Source: Ascarosepion bandense
Taxonomy: Eukaryota > Mollusca > Cephalopoda > Sepiida > Sepiidae
Reading direction: 5' to 3'
Assembly (NCBI GenBank): GCA_037127315.1
Contig: JBBBDQ010001451.1
Coordinates: 904,001 to 968,000 of the forward strand
Length of the DNA stretch: 64,000 nucleotides
Below the pieces are notes generated by a model. It saw only the letters and a program-made list of their open reading frames with translations. It had not been told where the DNA came from and did not search any database. The position numbers were made by a program, and so were the translations under genes. This document shows, piece after piece, positions 10,745 to 20,691 of this stretch. The number at the start of each line of letters is the position of its first letter. Within the stretch, counting starts at the first letter, position 1.

Positions 10745-10930
10745 CCTGCCTACTCCCATGCACAACTTCACTTGTTGCTGGCATTGAATTAATCTTTCTG
10801 CTCAAACAACGACCGCGTTCACCTTCCGTCTCCGCAGCTTTCGTTGCAGCGGCGTCTTTGTTATCATGAACGTAACGATGAACGTCAGTCTCTTGAGCTC
10901 ATACAGCTGCAATAGACGAGGTTTTTCGGC
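10745..10930 (-). pseudogene. Remnant encoding a 23-residue peptide repeat (part 1)
   Basis: The minus strand reads fragments such as AATKAAETEGERGRCLSR and SMPATSE, which line up with the repeat read at 11304-11486. Separated from it by ~400 bp of non-coding sequence. Broken by stops. Similar short A-R-A-x-E repeats precede the helicase part in some invertebrate Helitron proteins, from memory only. Confidence 0.3.
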
Positions 10931-10940
10931 TCAGTCGCCG

Positions 10941-10988
10941 ATCATATTTACAGGGTACATACGGATCATATTTACAGGGTACATACGG
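10941..10988. repeat. Two-copy 24-bp tandem repeat
   Basis: ATCATATTTACAGGGTACAT plus ACGG occurs at 10941 and again at 10965, essentially identical. Confidence 0.85.
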
Positions 10989-11303
10989 ATCGACTAATTT
11001 TAAATTTTAGGTTTTAGGGAGTCATTTGGCAATTTTGTAGGCTTCTTTGACGGATTCTTTTGGTACATTAGTAATCGCTGGCCGTTTTCATATTTTTAAG
11101 GGCAATTTTTAGTATTTCGTAATAATTCCCCGTCCAAAATTTTGGTGAAATCTTTAGCGCCCTATATCCTTTGCTTACGACATTTCACGGGTTTACTGCA
11201 GCCTGTATAGATTTTCCTCTATTTTCTTTGGTTTTAAAGTGGTTTCCATCCCATTGTATGTTCATTTTGTATTTTTTAAGGTATTTGCTGATTTTCTAGG
11301 TAT
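10989..11303. other. No recognisable feature
   Basis: T-rich sequence between the two peptide-repeat remnants. Nothing recognised. Confidence 0.4.
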
Positions 11304-11640
11304 TCAAGGTTCATTTACACCCTGGTTTATCTTCATACTCTGCGGCTTCCGACAGTTGTCTCTGTGCAGACAAAGATAATGTTGAACTTCATTCTCTGTA
11401 TCTCGTGCAGCCGCCATACCTGTAACATTTCTGCTACGACAAAGTTCACGCTGGACATCATTCTGTAAAGCTCTTGTGGCGATCATAGCTGTAACAATTC
11501 TAGTTAGACAAAGCTCACGTTGAGCCCTATTCTCAGAAGCTCATAACAGAAGCGTTTTTGCTTAAACGATGTTTACGTGGAACGTCATTCTATAAAGCTC
11601 GTGCGTCTGCTTTCACCTTTGTTTTCATTGATAACCTAAG
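11304..11640 (-). pseudogene. Remnant encoding a 23-residue peptide repeat (part 2)
   Basis: The minus strand encodes about two and a half units of a 23-residue repeat of the type ATRALQNDVQRELCRSRNVT, then AARDTENEVQHYLCLHRD. At DNA level the blocks TGTAACATTT (11421) and TGTAACAATT (11490) are 69 bp apart, exactly 23 codons. This implies past selection or amplification as protein. A 60-residue open frame covers 11304-11486; the upstream units carry stops. The best guess is a transposon protein (Helitron-like), but the family is unproven. Confidence 0.35.
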
Positions 11641-12697
11641 TTGATGTCCTTCGTTAATCACTGAAGCACTGGAGGGGCTGCTGTTTAGGAAGAATTTATG
11701 GATTGTCTAAATGAAAACTCACGAATTTCATTTGAATGTGCAGATGCAATGGAGGAAGCATTTCAAGTTTGTTGGCTTAAACGACTCTGGTCATTAGACA
11801 TGGTCGTCGCATTCACGGACCATTTCACACTTTGAGACTGCCTACTACCCAATGAAGTCTCTCGTTGATTCTTTTGTATACACAATTTGTGTTTGGTGAA
11901 ATATACGGCTTGTCATTTCTTTATAGACATCTAGATTTCGGGGGTGAAATCTGGTCGAGAATGTGAATTTTAAATATAAAATAGTACCAGAATGTTATGT
12001 TTACGAACCAGAGTTCAAAATCGCAAATTTAGAAATGATTCCCGTTCTTAGACGGCAATTTTCTGGATAAATAAGCCTAACCTTCATGAGGCAGGCTATT
12101 TTAGTTGGAATAGTAAATTTTTAGCCGTCATCAAAGAAAAATGTACAAGAAAAAACTTACAGAGTATTTAGATCGTGCAGCGCACGAAGAAAATGGGTAA
12201 GGCATGTTTTCTCCACAAAGAAGGCGAGGTCGCTGTTTTGACCAAGCGTGATGAGAAATCTTAAAAATACATTCGTTTAAGTAGGAAAAAATTAAATGGT
12301 AATTTTTTGGTTAAATAAGCTTCACCTGCATGAGGTAGGATATATTAAATCAGGAGATGAGGAAGCTGTTTTGGCCAAGCATGATGAGAAATCAAATTCA
12401 AGAAATGTCATAATTTGTTTTACAATTTGACACATTTGATGAGCTCTGGTTGTGCAAGATTCAATTTACTAAAAACGTAGAATATTTGTAGAGTAGAAGA
12501 ATATTGTCTGAAAATAAATATAAAGTATGGTGGCATGCTGACTCGACGCTACGTATTATAACAAGTGATCCAATTTTGGTTGTAAATGAACAAAGAGTTT
12601 TGGAGGAGTACGGTTTGTTAGAATAGACACACACACACACAGAGGTCAGAATTGCTAATTTGACTAAAATAACATGTCAGCAAAATATATTTGACTT
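11641..12697. repeat. Unassigned stretch with a diverged internal duplication
   Basis: Two related blocks lie at 12058-12105 and 12301-12347 (GATAAATAAGCCTAACCTTC versus GTTAAATAAGCTTCACCTGC), and two more at 12226 and 12359 (CTGTTTTGACCAAGCGTGAT versus CTGTTTTGGCCAAGCATGAT). The offsets differ (243 and 133 bp), so one copy has lost about 110 bp. No gene is seen. Confidence 0.5.
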
Positions 12698-12855
12698 ACA
12701 TCCATTCAATTTTCTTTCAGTCTACGTTTTCGCTTTAACTGGAAGCAACTATTGATTTTTAGTCTTTCGTGCCAACGTCCAAAGAGTCTGAGCTCCAGGA
12801 CCATGGATTAGTTTTAAAGCTTTCATTACATCCGAGCAACGCTAGTTATATATAA
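12698..12855 (-). mobile_element. Element C fragment
   Basis: The complement carries GAGCTCAGACTCTTTGGACG, GAAAGACTAAAAATCAATAG and GGAAGCAACT-type sequence in the order of full-length element C, ending at its 5' end (GCGTTGCTCGGATGTAATG). Only the first ~155 bp of the element remains. Confidence 0.8.
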
Positions 12856-13169
12856 CTCAACCTCACATGCAAACATCAAAAAAAGAACAAATTTCCGCAA
12901 GTCCCCAGCACAATTTGCAATATACTTGGTTTACATTTAGGGATTTTTCCATTCAAATTGTGTCTTTCTCTTGAACACAAGATTCATCTCAACATCGAGA
13001 ATATTTTAGTTGAATTCAGTTACAATATTTTTAGGATCTCTTTTATTTTTATCTCGAATGTTCTAATTCTACTTTGACACAATTCTAAGGTATCTGCGTT
13101 CTCAAGAATTATAACGATAAAAATTATCAGAACCAGGTAATTTTTTACACCAGTTCAAATTACAAATGT
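12856..13169. other. No recognisable feature
   Basis: AT-rich sequence with nothing I can assign. Confidence 0.4.
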
Positions 13170-13735
13170 CTTCTTTTGGCGTTTTTCTTTCAGGACGTAG
13201 ACAATCATGGCCCTCCACATTTCCCTATCTATAGTGGCTCGTCGCATGCTTTCTCTTATTACCCGACCCAAACTCCGCTCTGCCATCCACTTGCTTAAGT
13301 CTATCAAGTTCGTTAAGCGTCGCTTTCTGCTGTCTCTTTTCCTCTAACTAACTTGTGAGTATCAAATTCTCCAAGTCCACTTCTTTATTACACATCTCAA
13401 AAACGTCAGCTGTCTTTTTCTGATGTTAATATTAGTTTCCTTTTCGTTTCCATCCTCTCCAAAACCCCAATGTTGCTGACACGTTTTGTCCATGGTATCC
13501 TCATCATCCTTTTGTAGAACCACATTTCAGTTGCTTTAAGTCTCTCTTTCATTTTTGATGTGATTGTTCAGCACTCGTTGCCATATTGAAGAACAGACAT
13601 CTATCAATCAAGTAATCTCTTTTTCATTTCGAGCGACATTTTCCTCTCTCTCAATACTTTACTCAGCTTCCGAAGTGTATCATTGACCATTTTAATTTAC
13701 CTTCTGGTTTCAGGAAAACAAATGTATAGGAACTG
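13170..13735 (-). mobile_element. LINE family A, 3' part
   Basis: On the minus strand this carries the C-terminal region of a non-LTR retrotransposon ORF2 (the family whose better copy at 19.1 kb reads RQLKLLGHAMRKEGLENLIL). The 3' end is the family's conserved ATGATTGTCTACGTCCTGAA segment. Broken by stops and frameshifts. Confidence 0.65.
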
Positions 13736-13815
13736 CTGTGACCATTAAATGAGAGATCAGTTTATATATTCGTTGTAATGTAGAACCGATCACCCACTTT
13801 ATATCGACATATTAT
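13720..13815. mobile_element. Palindromic MITE-like element
   Basis: Imperfect inverted arms: ATTAAATGAGAGATCAGTTT and, 25 bases on, GAACCGATCACCCACTTTAT. The same ~90-bp hairpin-capable unit is found at 59.6-60.2 kb (several copies) and 63.66 kb, often next to LINE tails. No coding capacity. Confidence 0.6.
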
Positions 13816-13924
13816 TAAATTCTGGTTACGTATGAATTTACCGCTTTTCACTCCCAGGTATGGATTAATTAGTAATCCTTGTATCACTAAATTATTATTA
13901 CATTCCATATAAGAATTCTTACAT

Positions 13925-14090
13925 TACGTTGCTATATTGAAGAACAGACATCACATAGCAATCCAGTATTCTCTTCTTTGTTTCCAGAGAAATGTTCCTG
14001 TCTCAATACTTTACTCAGCTTCTGGAATGCATACTTGGTCATTCCAATTCGCCCTCTGATCACAGTGTTGCCTTATTGTCTTCTGTTACG
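13925..14090 (-). mobile_element. LINE family A, second short fragment
   Basis: TGCTATATTGAAGAACAGAC ... TCAATACTTTACTCAGCTTC repeats a stretch also found at 13590-13680, so a second copy of the same LINE A segment lies on the other side of the MITE in the same orientation. Confidence 0.6.
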
Positions 14091-14498
14091 AAAAGAATTG
14101 TGAATACCTGATTTGAAAGAATATAGAATTCTCAAACAATGTTGTTTCGAGGTTGCTTTTTTTGCATCATGAAAAAATGAAAGACAAAAAAAGCCATTTT
14201 AATCCGTCACTTTTTTATCAATATAATTTTCTCTGTTTTCCTTTTGTCTCCCTTCTGTCCGTTTCAGAAAAAAGTCTTATTATTTTTCCCCGACTGACTT
14301 CAATTAGTTTAACATTTAAAATTAGCTGCTAATATTTTCTGTTTACCGTCAGTAACTCGGGGCTGTTTTATCTGATGATATCAAGTGGCATTTTTATACC
14401 TCATTAAATGATAATTAAATAAAATACTTTTGTATTTCTTTTTTAGTTTTCATCAAGAAAAGTTGATAGGAATAGCAACATTCGGAATGATAAAATTA
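14091..14498. other. No recognisable feature
   Basis: AT-rich, no gene or matching repeat. Confidence 0.4.
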
Positions 14499-14594
14499 AA
14501 AATTAAAAAACATATTAAAAAAAACCCAGAAAACGCATATTATAAATGCATTTAAATCACAACTTCATGATGCGAATTGACTCTTCTTATTCTT
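14499..14594 (+). repeat. ~95-bp direct repeat, left copy
   Basis: AAATGCATTTAAATCACAAC and TTCATGATGCGAATTGACTC recur at 15208-15301 in the same orientation, about 710 bp away. Confidence 0.75.
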
Positions 14595-14940
14595 AATAGT
14601 AGTAATAGTAATGTTACTGCTGACCATTCTCAAGGATTTTAAGCGTTCGATGTTATTTTTTCCTCGTGTTTTGACTGTAAGGTAATTTATTTTATTTTGA
14701 AAAGAAGCGTTCTTTAAAACCTATTACGTGTCCCGCGCGACTGTAAATCGCGTAAGCGTCTTTCTATTAAAAAAAAACTTTCAAAACTCCATTTCCACTG
14801 TTAAATAATGTAAAAAATAAATAAATATATATAACTATAAAATGTATCTTATAGACCAGTAGTCTATAAGTTTTATTTAATTAATTACACTATGACTTTG
14901 TTATCTTTAATGGGTGCATTTCATATTAATGAAAAATTTT

Positions 14941-15000
14941 TCGATTTTTATTATTATTATTATTATTATTACTGCTACTACTACTACTACTACTACTACT
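14941..15000 (+). repeat. (TAT)n/(TAC)n trinucleotide microsatellite
   Basis: A TAT/TTA run followed by a CTA/CTACTAC run. It gives an open frame with a Tyr-rich start on the plus strand (14892-15263) that I do not accept as a gene. Confidence 0.9.
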
Positions 15001-15207
15001 TGGTGCTTTTGTGCCAGGTGGGGCCATTATTTCTGTGTCTCTGTTCTAGGACAGAGATGCAATTGAGAAAAATTATGAGAGGTACCCGTTCTCGGGGAAC
15101 AGTGTCTCGAGGTCGTGCCAGCGCATTGCACCAGATGGGTAGACCGGTGGTCACCACCGTGGCCAGCACAACCGGCGGTCGCAGGACTGAACAATATTTT
15201 GCTTCAG

Positions 15208-15301
15208 AAATTAAAAAACGTATTAAAAAAGAAACCGAAAACGCTGATTCTAAATGCATTTAAATCACGACTTCATGATGCGAATTGACTTCTTATTCTT
15301 T
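15208..15301 (+). repeat. ~95-bp direct repeat, right copy
   Basis: Counterpart of 14499-14594. The ~610 bp between the copies includes the trinucleotide tract and an Arg/Ser-rich open frame of uncertain origin. The pair could be remnants of terminal repeats or a simple local duplication. Confidence 0.75.
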
Positions 15302-15444
15302 CAGCCCATGGTTTGTCTCTCTCTTTAATTACTGAGGAATTAAACTCTCCACAGCCTTCTTTCACAGTCCAAAGAAGCAATGCGTTTCCATTTTTAGTCT
15401 CTCTTCTGTCATCCGTTAACAAAGCTTTTTTTTTTATCCATTTC

Positions 15445-16225
15445 ACCCGAAGCAAGGCATTCCACTGCCACGATTGCGCTTGGGGCTACATGGGGGAAGG
15501 TAAATAGAAAGAGTGTTTCCATATAGGAAATGTCAGAAGTGGGGTGATAGATAGTTGGGTGGGTGGGAAGAGTGTTTGAAAGAGTTAGTTTGTTAGGAGG
15601 TGTATATTGATCTTACATTTAAACTCCTGGAGATTGTAGCCGTCGGGGAAGCAGTCTTGTGGAAGGGAATTCCACAGTTGGGAAGTGCGAGAAAAGAAAC
15701 TGTTGGAGTAGAAGTTGCGGTTGCATTTTATCGGTTTCACTGTAAAAGGGTGGAATCTAGTTGCTAATCTAGTATCTCGTGCAAATTCAAACCTAGGGGG
15801 CACCAGTGATCTAAGTTCATCGGAGCAGAAGCCGTGAAAGTATTTATAGAAGAGACACAGAGAAGCCACGTCGCGCCGGTGAGAGAGAGACTGCAAGCGG
15901 TCTGCTAAGTCGGTAACGATCACGTTACAGACCATCCGCAGTACCTTGTCGAGAAGCCCAAGGAGAATAGCAGGGGCACCCGACCAGATATGGCAACAGT
16001 ATTCAATGCACGGGCGGATGGTAGATTTATATATGTGCAGGAAAATTCAAACGGAAAAAGCCTCCGGGCCCTGCACAGAGCACCGACTTTCATAGCAGCG
16101 GATTTAGCAATGGATTCGATATAGTCATTCCACTTGAGGTCCGCTGAAAGTGTGAGACCAAGGAGGCGTAGTGTTTTACTCTCTGGGAGGCAAGCCTGGT
16201 CCATGCTAATGGGAGGTAGGTGCGA
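15445..16225 (-). mobile_element. LINE family B, C-terminal ORF2 and 3' UTR
   Basis: This is one of the best preserved family B copies. The minus strand encodes, in two overlapping frames, LLGLTLSADLKWNDYIESIA ... KVGALCRARRLFPFEFSC and then RLQSLSHRRDVASLCLFYKY, an RDTRLATRFHPFTV segment and LWNSLPQDCFPDGYNLQEFK before a stop near 15585. This order is typical of the region downstream of the reverse transcriptase in CR1/Jockey-superfamily LINEs. A frameshift near 15930-16030 separates the frames, and the catalytic RT domain is missing. The 3' tail (TTTCACCCGAAGCAAGGCAT on the plus strand) ends at about 15445. The next copy at 16.64 kb lies in the opposite orientation. Confidence 0.8.
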
Positions 16226-16541
16226 AGCTTCTTAAGTAAGTTATTCTTAGTTTCCCTTCAGCTCTACTTGTCTATTTGTTTTATGGGCGTTAAAATCTGC
16301 AAGCCCTCTTCGATCGTTAAGAGTCTCAGAGATTCTAACTTCTTCTGATTGTAAGAACAAGTGTTCTTTTTTTTCCCATTTTAATTAATTTTATTTTTTT
16401 AATGCTCCATCCGTAGTATTTTCCTTAGGATTATATATCTACTGCCTCCAGTTTCCTTTTCATTCGTGAGGACATTGTTAAGCATTAACTGCTATATAAA
16501 AGGATATTACAGCGTTTGTGTAACGTTTACTTTATGTATAA
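16226..16541. other. Spacer of the divergent LINE B pair
   Basis: T-rich sequence with no recognised gene. Confidence 0.45.
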
Positions 16542-16625
16542 CTAGCAGTATAGCCAGGCGTTGCTCAGGTGTAATAGAAGCTTTTTCCTGGAGCTCAGAC
16601 TCTTTGGACTTTGGCACGAAAAACG
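16542..16625 (+). mobile_element. Element C, internally deleted 5' fragment
   Basis: CTAGCAGTATAGCCAGGCGT followed by GGAGCTCAGACTCTTTGGAC, with the middle AATCCATGGTC piece missing, then a short (TA)n run. Confidence 0.7.
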
Positions 16626-16642
16626 TAATATATATATATATA

Positions 16643-17388
16643 ACCTCAGACCTCAAATTGAACCACTATGTTGAATCCATGGCTAAATATACTGCTAAGA
16701 AGGTTGGGTCACTATGTCGATCCATAATGTTTTTTTCCGCCTGAATCCATCCTTCATATATACAAGTCAACCATCCGTCCGTGCATGGAGTACTGCTGCC
16801 ATTTATGGTCAGGCGCCCCTGCCGTTCTCCTCAGTGTTCTCGACAGGCTCCAAAGGAGATTCTGTAATGTGATAGGTAATGATCTGGCGGCTCGACTGCA
16901 GCCACTTCCCCACCGTCGATATGTGGCCTCCCTTTGTCTGTTCTATAAATACTTTCATGGCTTCTTCTCGGACGAACTTAAGTTACTGGTGCCTCCTCAA
17001 CAGGTGTTTACTCGTGCAACCAGACTGGCAACTGGGACCCACCCATTCACAGTTAGGTTTGACAAATGCAGACGACAGCTTCTTCTCTCGCACTTCCCGC
17101 CTGTGGAACTCGCTCCCGTATTCTTGCTTTCCTGACGGCTACAACCTCCAGAAATTTAAATGCAATGTCAAAACTCATCTATTAACCACTGGACTCTAGC
17201 TCTCTCCCCACCCCCGTATATCCTTCCCTTTCTCTCCACCTATGTATCTGTCATCGCACCTGCATTCTCAGCTTTCTATTGCTCCTTTCTAGCTAGTTTG
17301 TACTCCTCACTCTTTTCTAACTAATCTTTTTACAGTTATGTAGCCCCCCGCTCATCAGTGACATTTCTGCCTTGCTCGGGGTGAAATG

Positions 17389-17392
<4 letters not shown>
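16643..17392 (+). mobile_element. LINE family B, C-terminal ORF2 and 3' tail
   Basis: The plus strand reads DLKLNHYVESMAKYTAKKVG, then after a stop RPCMEYCCHLWSGAPAVLLS, VLDRLQRRFCNVIGNDLAAR, HRRYVASLCLFYKYFHGFFS and a shifted frame with SRLWNSLPYSCFPDGYNLQK before a stop at about 17199. Its 3' tail, CAGTGACATTTCTGCCTTGC then GGGGTGAAATGATTA, ends at a (TA)n run. The frame changes near 17050-17090. The copy is inactive. Confidence 0.8.

Positions 17393-17422
<30 letters not shown>
17392..17422. repeat. (TA)n microsatellite at a LINE B 3' end
   Basis: Uninterrupted TA dinucleotides following the LINE tail. Confidence 0.9.
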
Positions 17423-17425
<3 letters not shown>

Positions 17426-18172
17426 TCTAATCATTTAAATGTTGAATGTAATTTTAGTTGTTTTTATTTTCTGAAAGCTGTAATTTTCTTTGCTGAGTGT
17501 TGAGTCATGTAAGTTTATAATTGTTCCTACAACGCTCAATAAATTGATAGAATCCATTCTTGTTATTAGTGGTCAAATCGATTTTTAGTGCCTAAAAAGA
17601 AAACAGGTTTTAGCTAATTTATGGCGCTGATTCCGAAAATGACCTTAGATTTTTATAGTTGGCTACCTTTTTGCTGTGCTAAAATTGCTCATTTTTGAAA
17701 AAAATTAAGATAAATTTACTATCTTGGCTGGTCGCAACATTTTCTTATTAAAGGTCGTGGAAACTCATCAATTTTTCAAGTAGACCGAGCAATTTATGTC
17801 AGTTACCTTAAATAAACTTCTTTTATAAGAAAAAATATTTTGAGTTAAAAATTTTAAAATAGAAGTACCCAATTTTTCCAATTTATCGCCAAAATTCAAA
17901 TAAGCTGATAACACGCCAATTATGACTTTTAAGGTTCATTTTTTTACATAGCGATCGAGATAAATTTCCGGATAATTACGGCGATGTGAGTGATGAGCAA
18001 AAGATCGATTCCATCGGGATATTAGGACAATAGAAGAGAGCTACCAGGGACAGTGGGACAAACGAATGATAGCTGAACTATCGAAAGGAACTTATATAAC
18101 ATTGAAAAATTTATACAATTAAGAAAGAGAAAATTCATACTATAGTCCTTATGTTCACAAAGGATTTATTTC
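17423..18172. other. No recognisable feature
   Basis: AT-rich sequence with several A/T homopolymers and nothing I can assign. Confidence 0.45.
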
Positions 18173-18480
18173 TGCTGTTTTGTGGTTCAGTGGGTATCGA
18201 CTCCGAATGACAAATCAAGGAGACAAGTTCGAATTCTAGTTGAATTCATTGCATACCCTTACGCGCAAATACCCTTGGGAAAGGTATCAATCTGCCTTTT
18301 CCTTCCAGTTATGTGTTAAATAACAGGACAGATTGGGTTCTATAGCTTTGGCTGGAAAGCAGTCTACCGCAGAAAGCAATGGCAAACTACTGCGGGATGA
18401 TATTCTGCCCAGTCAGTCATGTCTCTTTCGAGACATGATCGCCCAAAGCGTGTATCACGTATGGCACTCAATTGACTGAC
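18173..18480 (+). mobile_element. tRNA-derived SINE, first half of left dimer
   Basis: The head has an A-box-like TGGTTCAGTGGGTATCG and a B-box-like AAGTTCGAATTCTAG. The body contains GGTATCAATCTGCC and CAGGACAGATTGGGTTCTAT. The tail holds the perfect hairpin CATGTCTC-TTTC-GAGACATG, then GATCGCCCAAAGCGTG and TATCACGTATGGCAC. Length and order match the copies at 5-6.5 and 38.6 kb. It is likely transcribed by RNA polymerase III when intact. Confidence 0.85.
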
Positions 18481-18605
18481 TGAATATAATAGTTGGAATC
18501 ATGATTAAAACTGCTGCTGGTCATAAAGTGGGGGATAGGTTTTCTGTTGTTATGAAATAATAAACTGATCACCAACTAATTACTAATTATTAGTACAATC
18601 CGTTT
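18481..18605 (+). repeat. Spacer between SINE halves, shared with 38.9 kb
   Basis: TCATAAAGTGGGGGATAGG ... ATAATAAACTGATCACC has a close counterpart at 38864-38997 (ACATAAATTGGGGAATCG ... AGTAATAAACTGATCCCC-like). The paired GGGGGAT/ATCACC blocks resemble the palindromic MITE. Confidence 0.65.
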
Positions 18606-18726
18606 CTTCTCCCTTCAGCTATAGCTTAAATAGCAGGACAGAAAATATTCTGTCCAGTTAGTCATGTCTCTTTCGAGACATGATCGCCCAAAGCTTGTAT
18701 CACGTATGGCACTTATCTGACTGACT
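18606..18726 (+). mobile_element. tRNA-derived SINE, 5'-truncated second half of left dimer
   Basis: Starts within the body at TCCCTTCAGCTATAGC and retains the hairpin CATGTCTC-TTTC-GAGACATG and the TATCACGTATGGCAC tail. Confidence 0.85.
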
Positions 18727-19095
18727 ATCTTATTAAATGATTTGATGAAAATACTTGTTCCTTTACGTATATTCAATCGAGTTATTTTTTAAACTTGGGT
18801 TATGATTGTTATTGAAAAACCAGTCCACCTCAATAAGCAGACCAAAGTTGGTTGATTTAAATGAAAATCGACAAGTTTCTACTTGGTCTCCGAGAAATAT
18901 TGCCATCATTCAATATCATATAAATAGAAAACAAACGAAAAAAACGCTTTTTCCCCAAAAGAGATGATTTTATGCACAGCAAAAATGGTTGCTAAACAAG
19001 AGAAACAAATGTCCTTTTCAGAATCAGCGCTCTGAAATTAGCTAAAAAAAGATTTTTGCTATCGCTGCCTCATTTCATTTTTTTTTTTTGTTGTT
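18727..19095. other. No recognisable feature
   Basis: No gene or matched repeat. Confidence 0.4.
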
Positions 19096-19378
19096 GTTGA
19101 CTAGTGTGAAATTAATACTGAGCATCAGGAAGAGACAACTGAAGTTACTGGGACACGCAATGAGGAAGGAGGGCTTGGAGAATCTGATACTGACAGGACA
19201 GATAGAAAGAAAGAGAGACAGAGGAAGGCAGCGGATAACATATCTGCAGGGCCTGATCAGGTGGTTGACGGAACGGAGGTTGCCAGGAGTAACAAGGGCA
19301 AAATACTAAGAGCCACAAGGGATAGGGAGACGTGCAGAACCATGATCGCCTACGTCCTGAAGGGACAGGCCACATAGA
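19096..19378 (+). mobile_element. LINE family A, ORF2 C-terminus
   Basis: An open frame at 19088-19309 reads RQLKLLGHAMRKEGLENLIL, then TGQIERKRDRGRQRITYLQG, the charged C-terminal motif common in invertebrate non-LTR retrotransposon ORF2 proteins (GH.MR..GLE..IL.G...GKR.RGRQR). It then continues in a shifted frame through ATRDRETCRTMIAYVLKG-type text to the family's 3' end. Only this terminal piece remains; the RT domain lies elsewhere in the window (47.6 and 55 kb). Confidence 0.8.
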
Positions 19379-19526
19379 AGACGTGTAAAAGCTAGAATAA
19401 TAGATGAAAGCGCTCGGATGTGCAAAACATTTGGGAAAATTTTTCTATACTTTATGTCCATAAAGGAAACACTTACATGAACACAACCAAAAATCAAATG
19501 AACAGGTTAATAGTATCTTTGAAACC

Positions 19527-19529
<3 letters not shown>

Positions 19530-19610
<81 letters not shown>
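19530..19610. repeat. (TA)n then (GT)n microsatellite
   Basis: About 46 bases of TA followed by about 32 of GT. Confidence 0.95.
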
Positions 19611-19614
<4 letters not shown>

Positions 19615-20480
19615 GAGATGAACCAAACAACTTCCACCGATTCTGCTAGTTGAATATCGACTTCATTATTCTGGGTTTTGTACACTAGACGACTTGTAGC
19701 AGACAGCTTTGATCTTTGCGCTCTCACATCTTATCAAAGAAACGAATGTTTTGATGATTTGCAAAAGGCGTCTGCTAGAAATAATATTATCGACTTTTGG
19801 ATTTAACAGTACATCGTTATAACGAAGACCATCGATTTCAAATAATTTTGGAACAAGACATAGCTGTTATACGGGGTAAAGCTCAGATCATTTTTTCTTT
19901 TATGATCACATTTCAAATTAGACTGGCAGGTCCCAGTTTTTGTCAAAGGTCAACTGACCATAAATCTATTTTGGCTTCATTTCTCAGTATCTATTTTACA
20001 TTCTTTCTCTCGGCGAATTTCATAAAGGCCAACTTTGGAACACGTCTCTGTTTGTAGGTTATTCTGAGTACAAATTCTCTTTTTTTAATAGTGGAAATTG
20101 TTTATCACGTTAACATTTATACACCTATCTGCGGAAGTTCTCGGCAGAAATATATGTTTATGCTACCTGCTTTTGACGAGATATTTTACCCAGTACACCG
20201 ACTACATAAATTCCAGGTCCTACACGTTTACTGGTAAAATAACTAAATGCAACTGAAGCTATAGGGAGATGGTTAATTTCGTTAGCTTGGAATGTTGGTG
20301 ATTGTGTGGAATAGTGGAAGAATAAAAATATACATTTTGCATGTTAAAATAGAAATTTATTAATATAAAGAATAATACGAATTGTAGAAGTTAATGTTCA
20401 ATGAGAAAGCTAAGGGTATCAAGGGTTGTAGAAATGTTTGTAGTAGTGATTTGTTGGAAAGAGTACATGCGTAAGTATGA
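19611..20480. other. No recognisable feature
   Basis: Unique-looking sequence. Short open frames lack recognisable domains. Confidence 0.4.
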
Positions 20481-20665
20481 ATGTATGTATGAGCGTTTCT
20501 TTGGTAGGAATGTCTTTGAATGGAGAAGAAGAACTAAAAGGAATCAGCACACGAGAAAGAAGGAAAAACAGGACACATGTCTGGGTCACTATGTATGTAT
20601 GAGCGTTTGTTTGGTAGAAATGTCTTTGAATGGAGAAGAAGAACTAAAAGAAATCAGAAGACGAG
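20481..20665 (+). repeat. Two-copy 110-bp tandem repeat beside the satellite
   Basis: ATGTATGTATGAGCGTTT starts at 20481 and again at 20591, each followed by GGTAGRAATGTCTTTGAATG and GAGAAGAAGAACTAAAAG. It produces a 92-residue Arg-rich open frame (20401-20679) that I do not accept as a gene. Confidence 0.85.
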
Positions 20666-20691
20666 AAACGAGAAATTAAAGTTTCTCCCTT

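Noticed and set aside
14892..15263. 123-residue open frame with Tyr-rich start and Arg/Ser/Thr-rich end
   Set aside because: The start is a trinucleotide microsatellite and its last part is a repeated ~95-bp DNA segment also present non-coding at 14499. No domain is visible.
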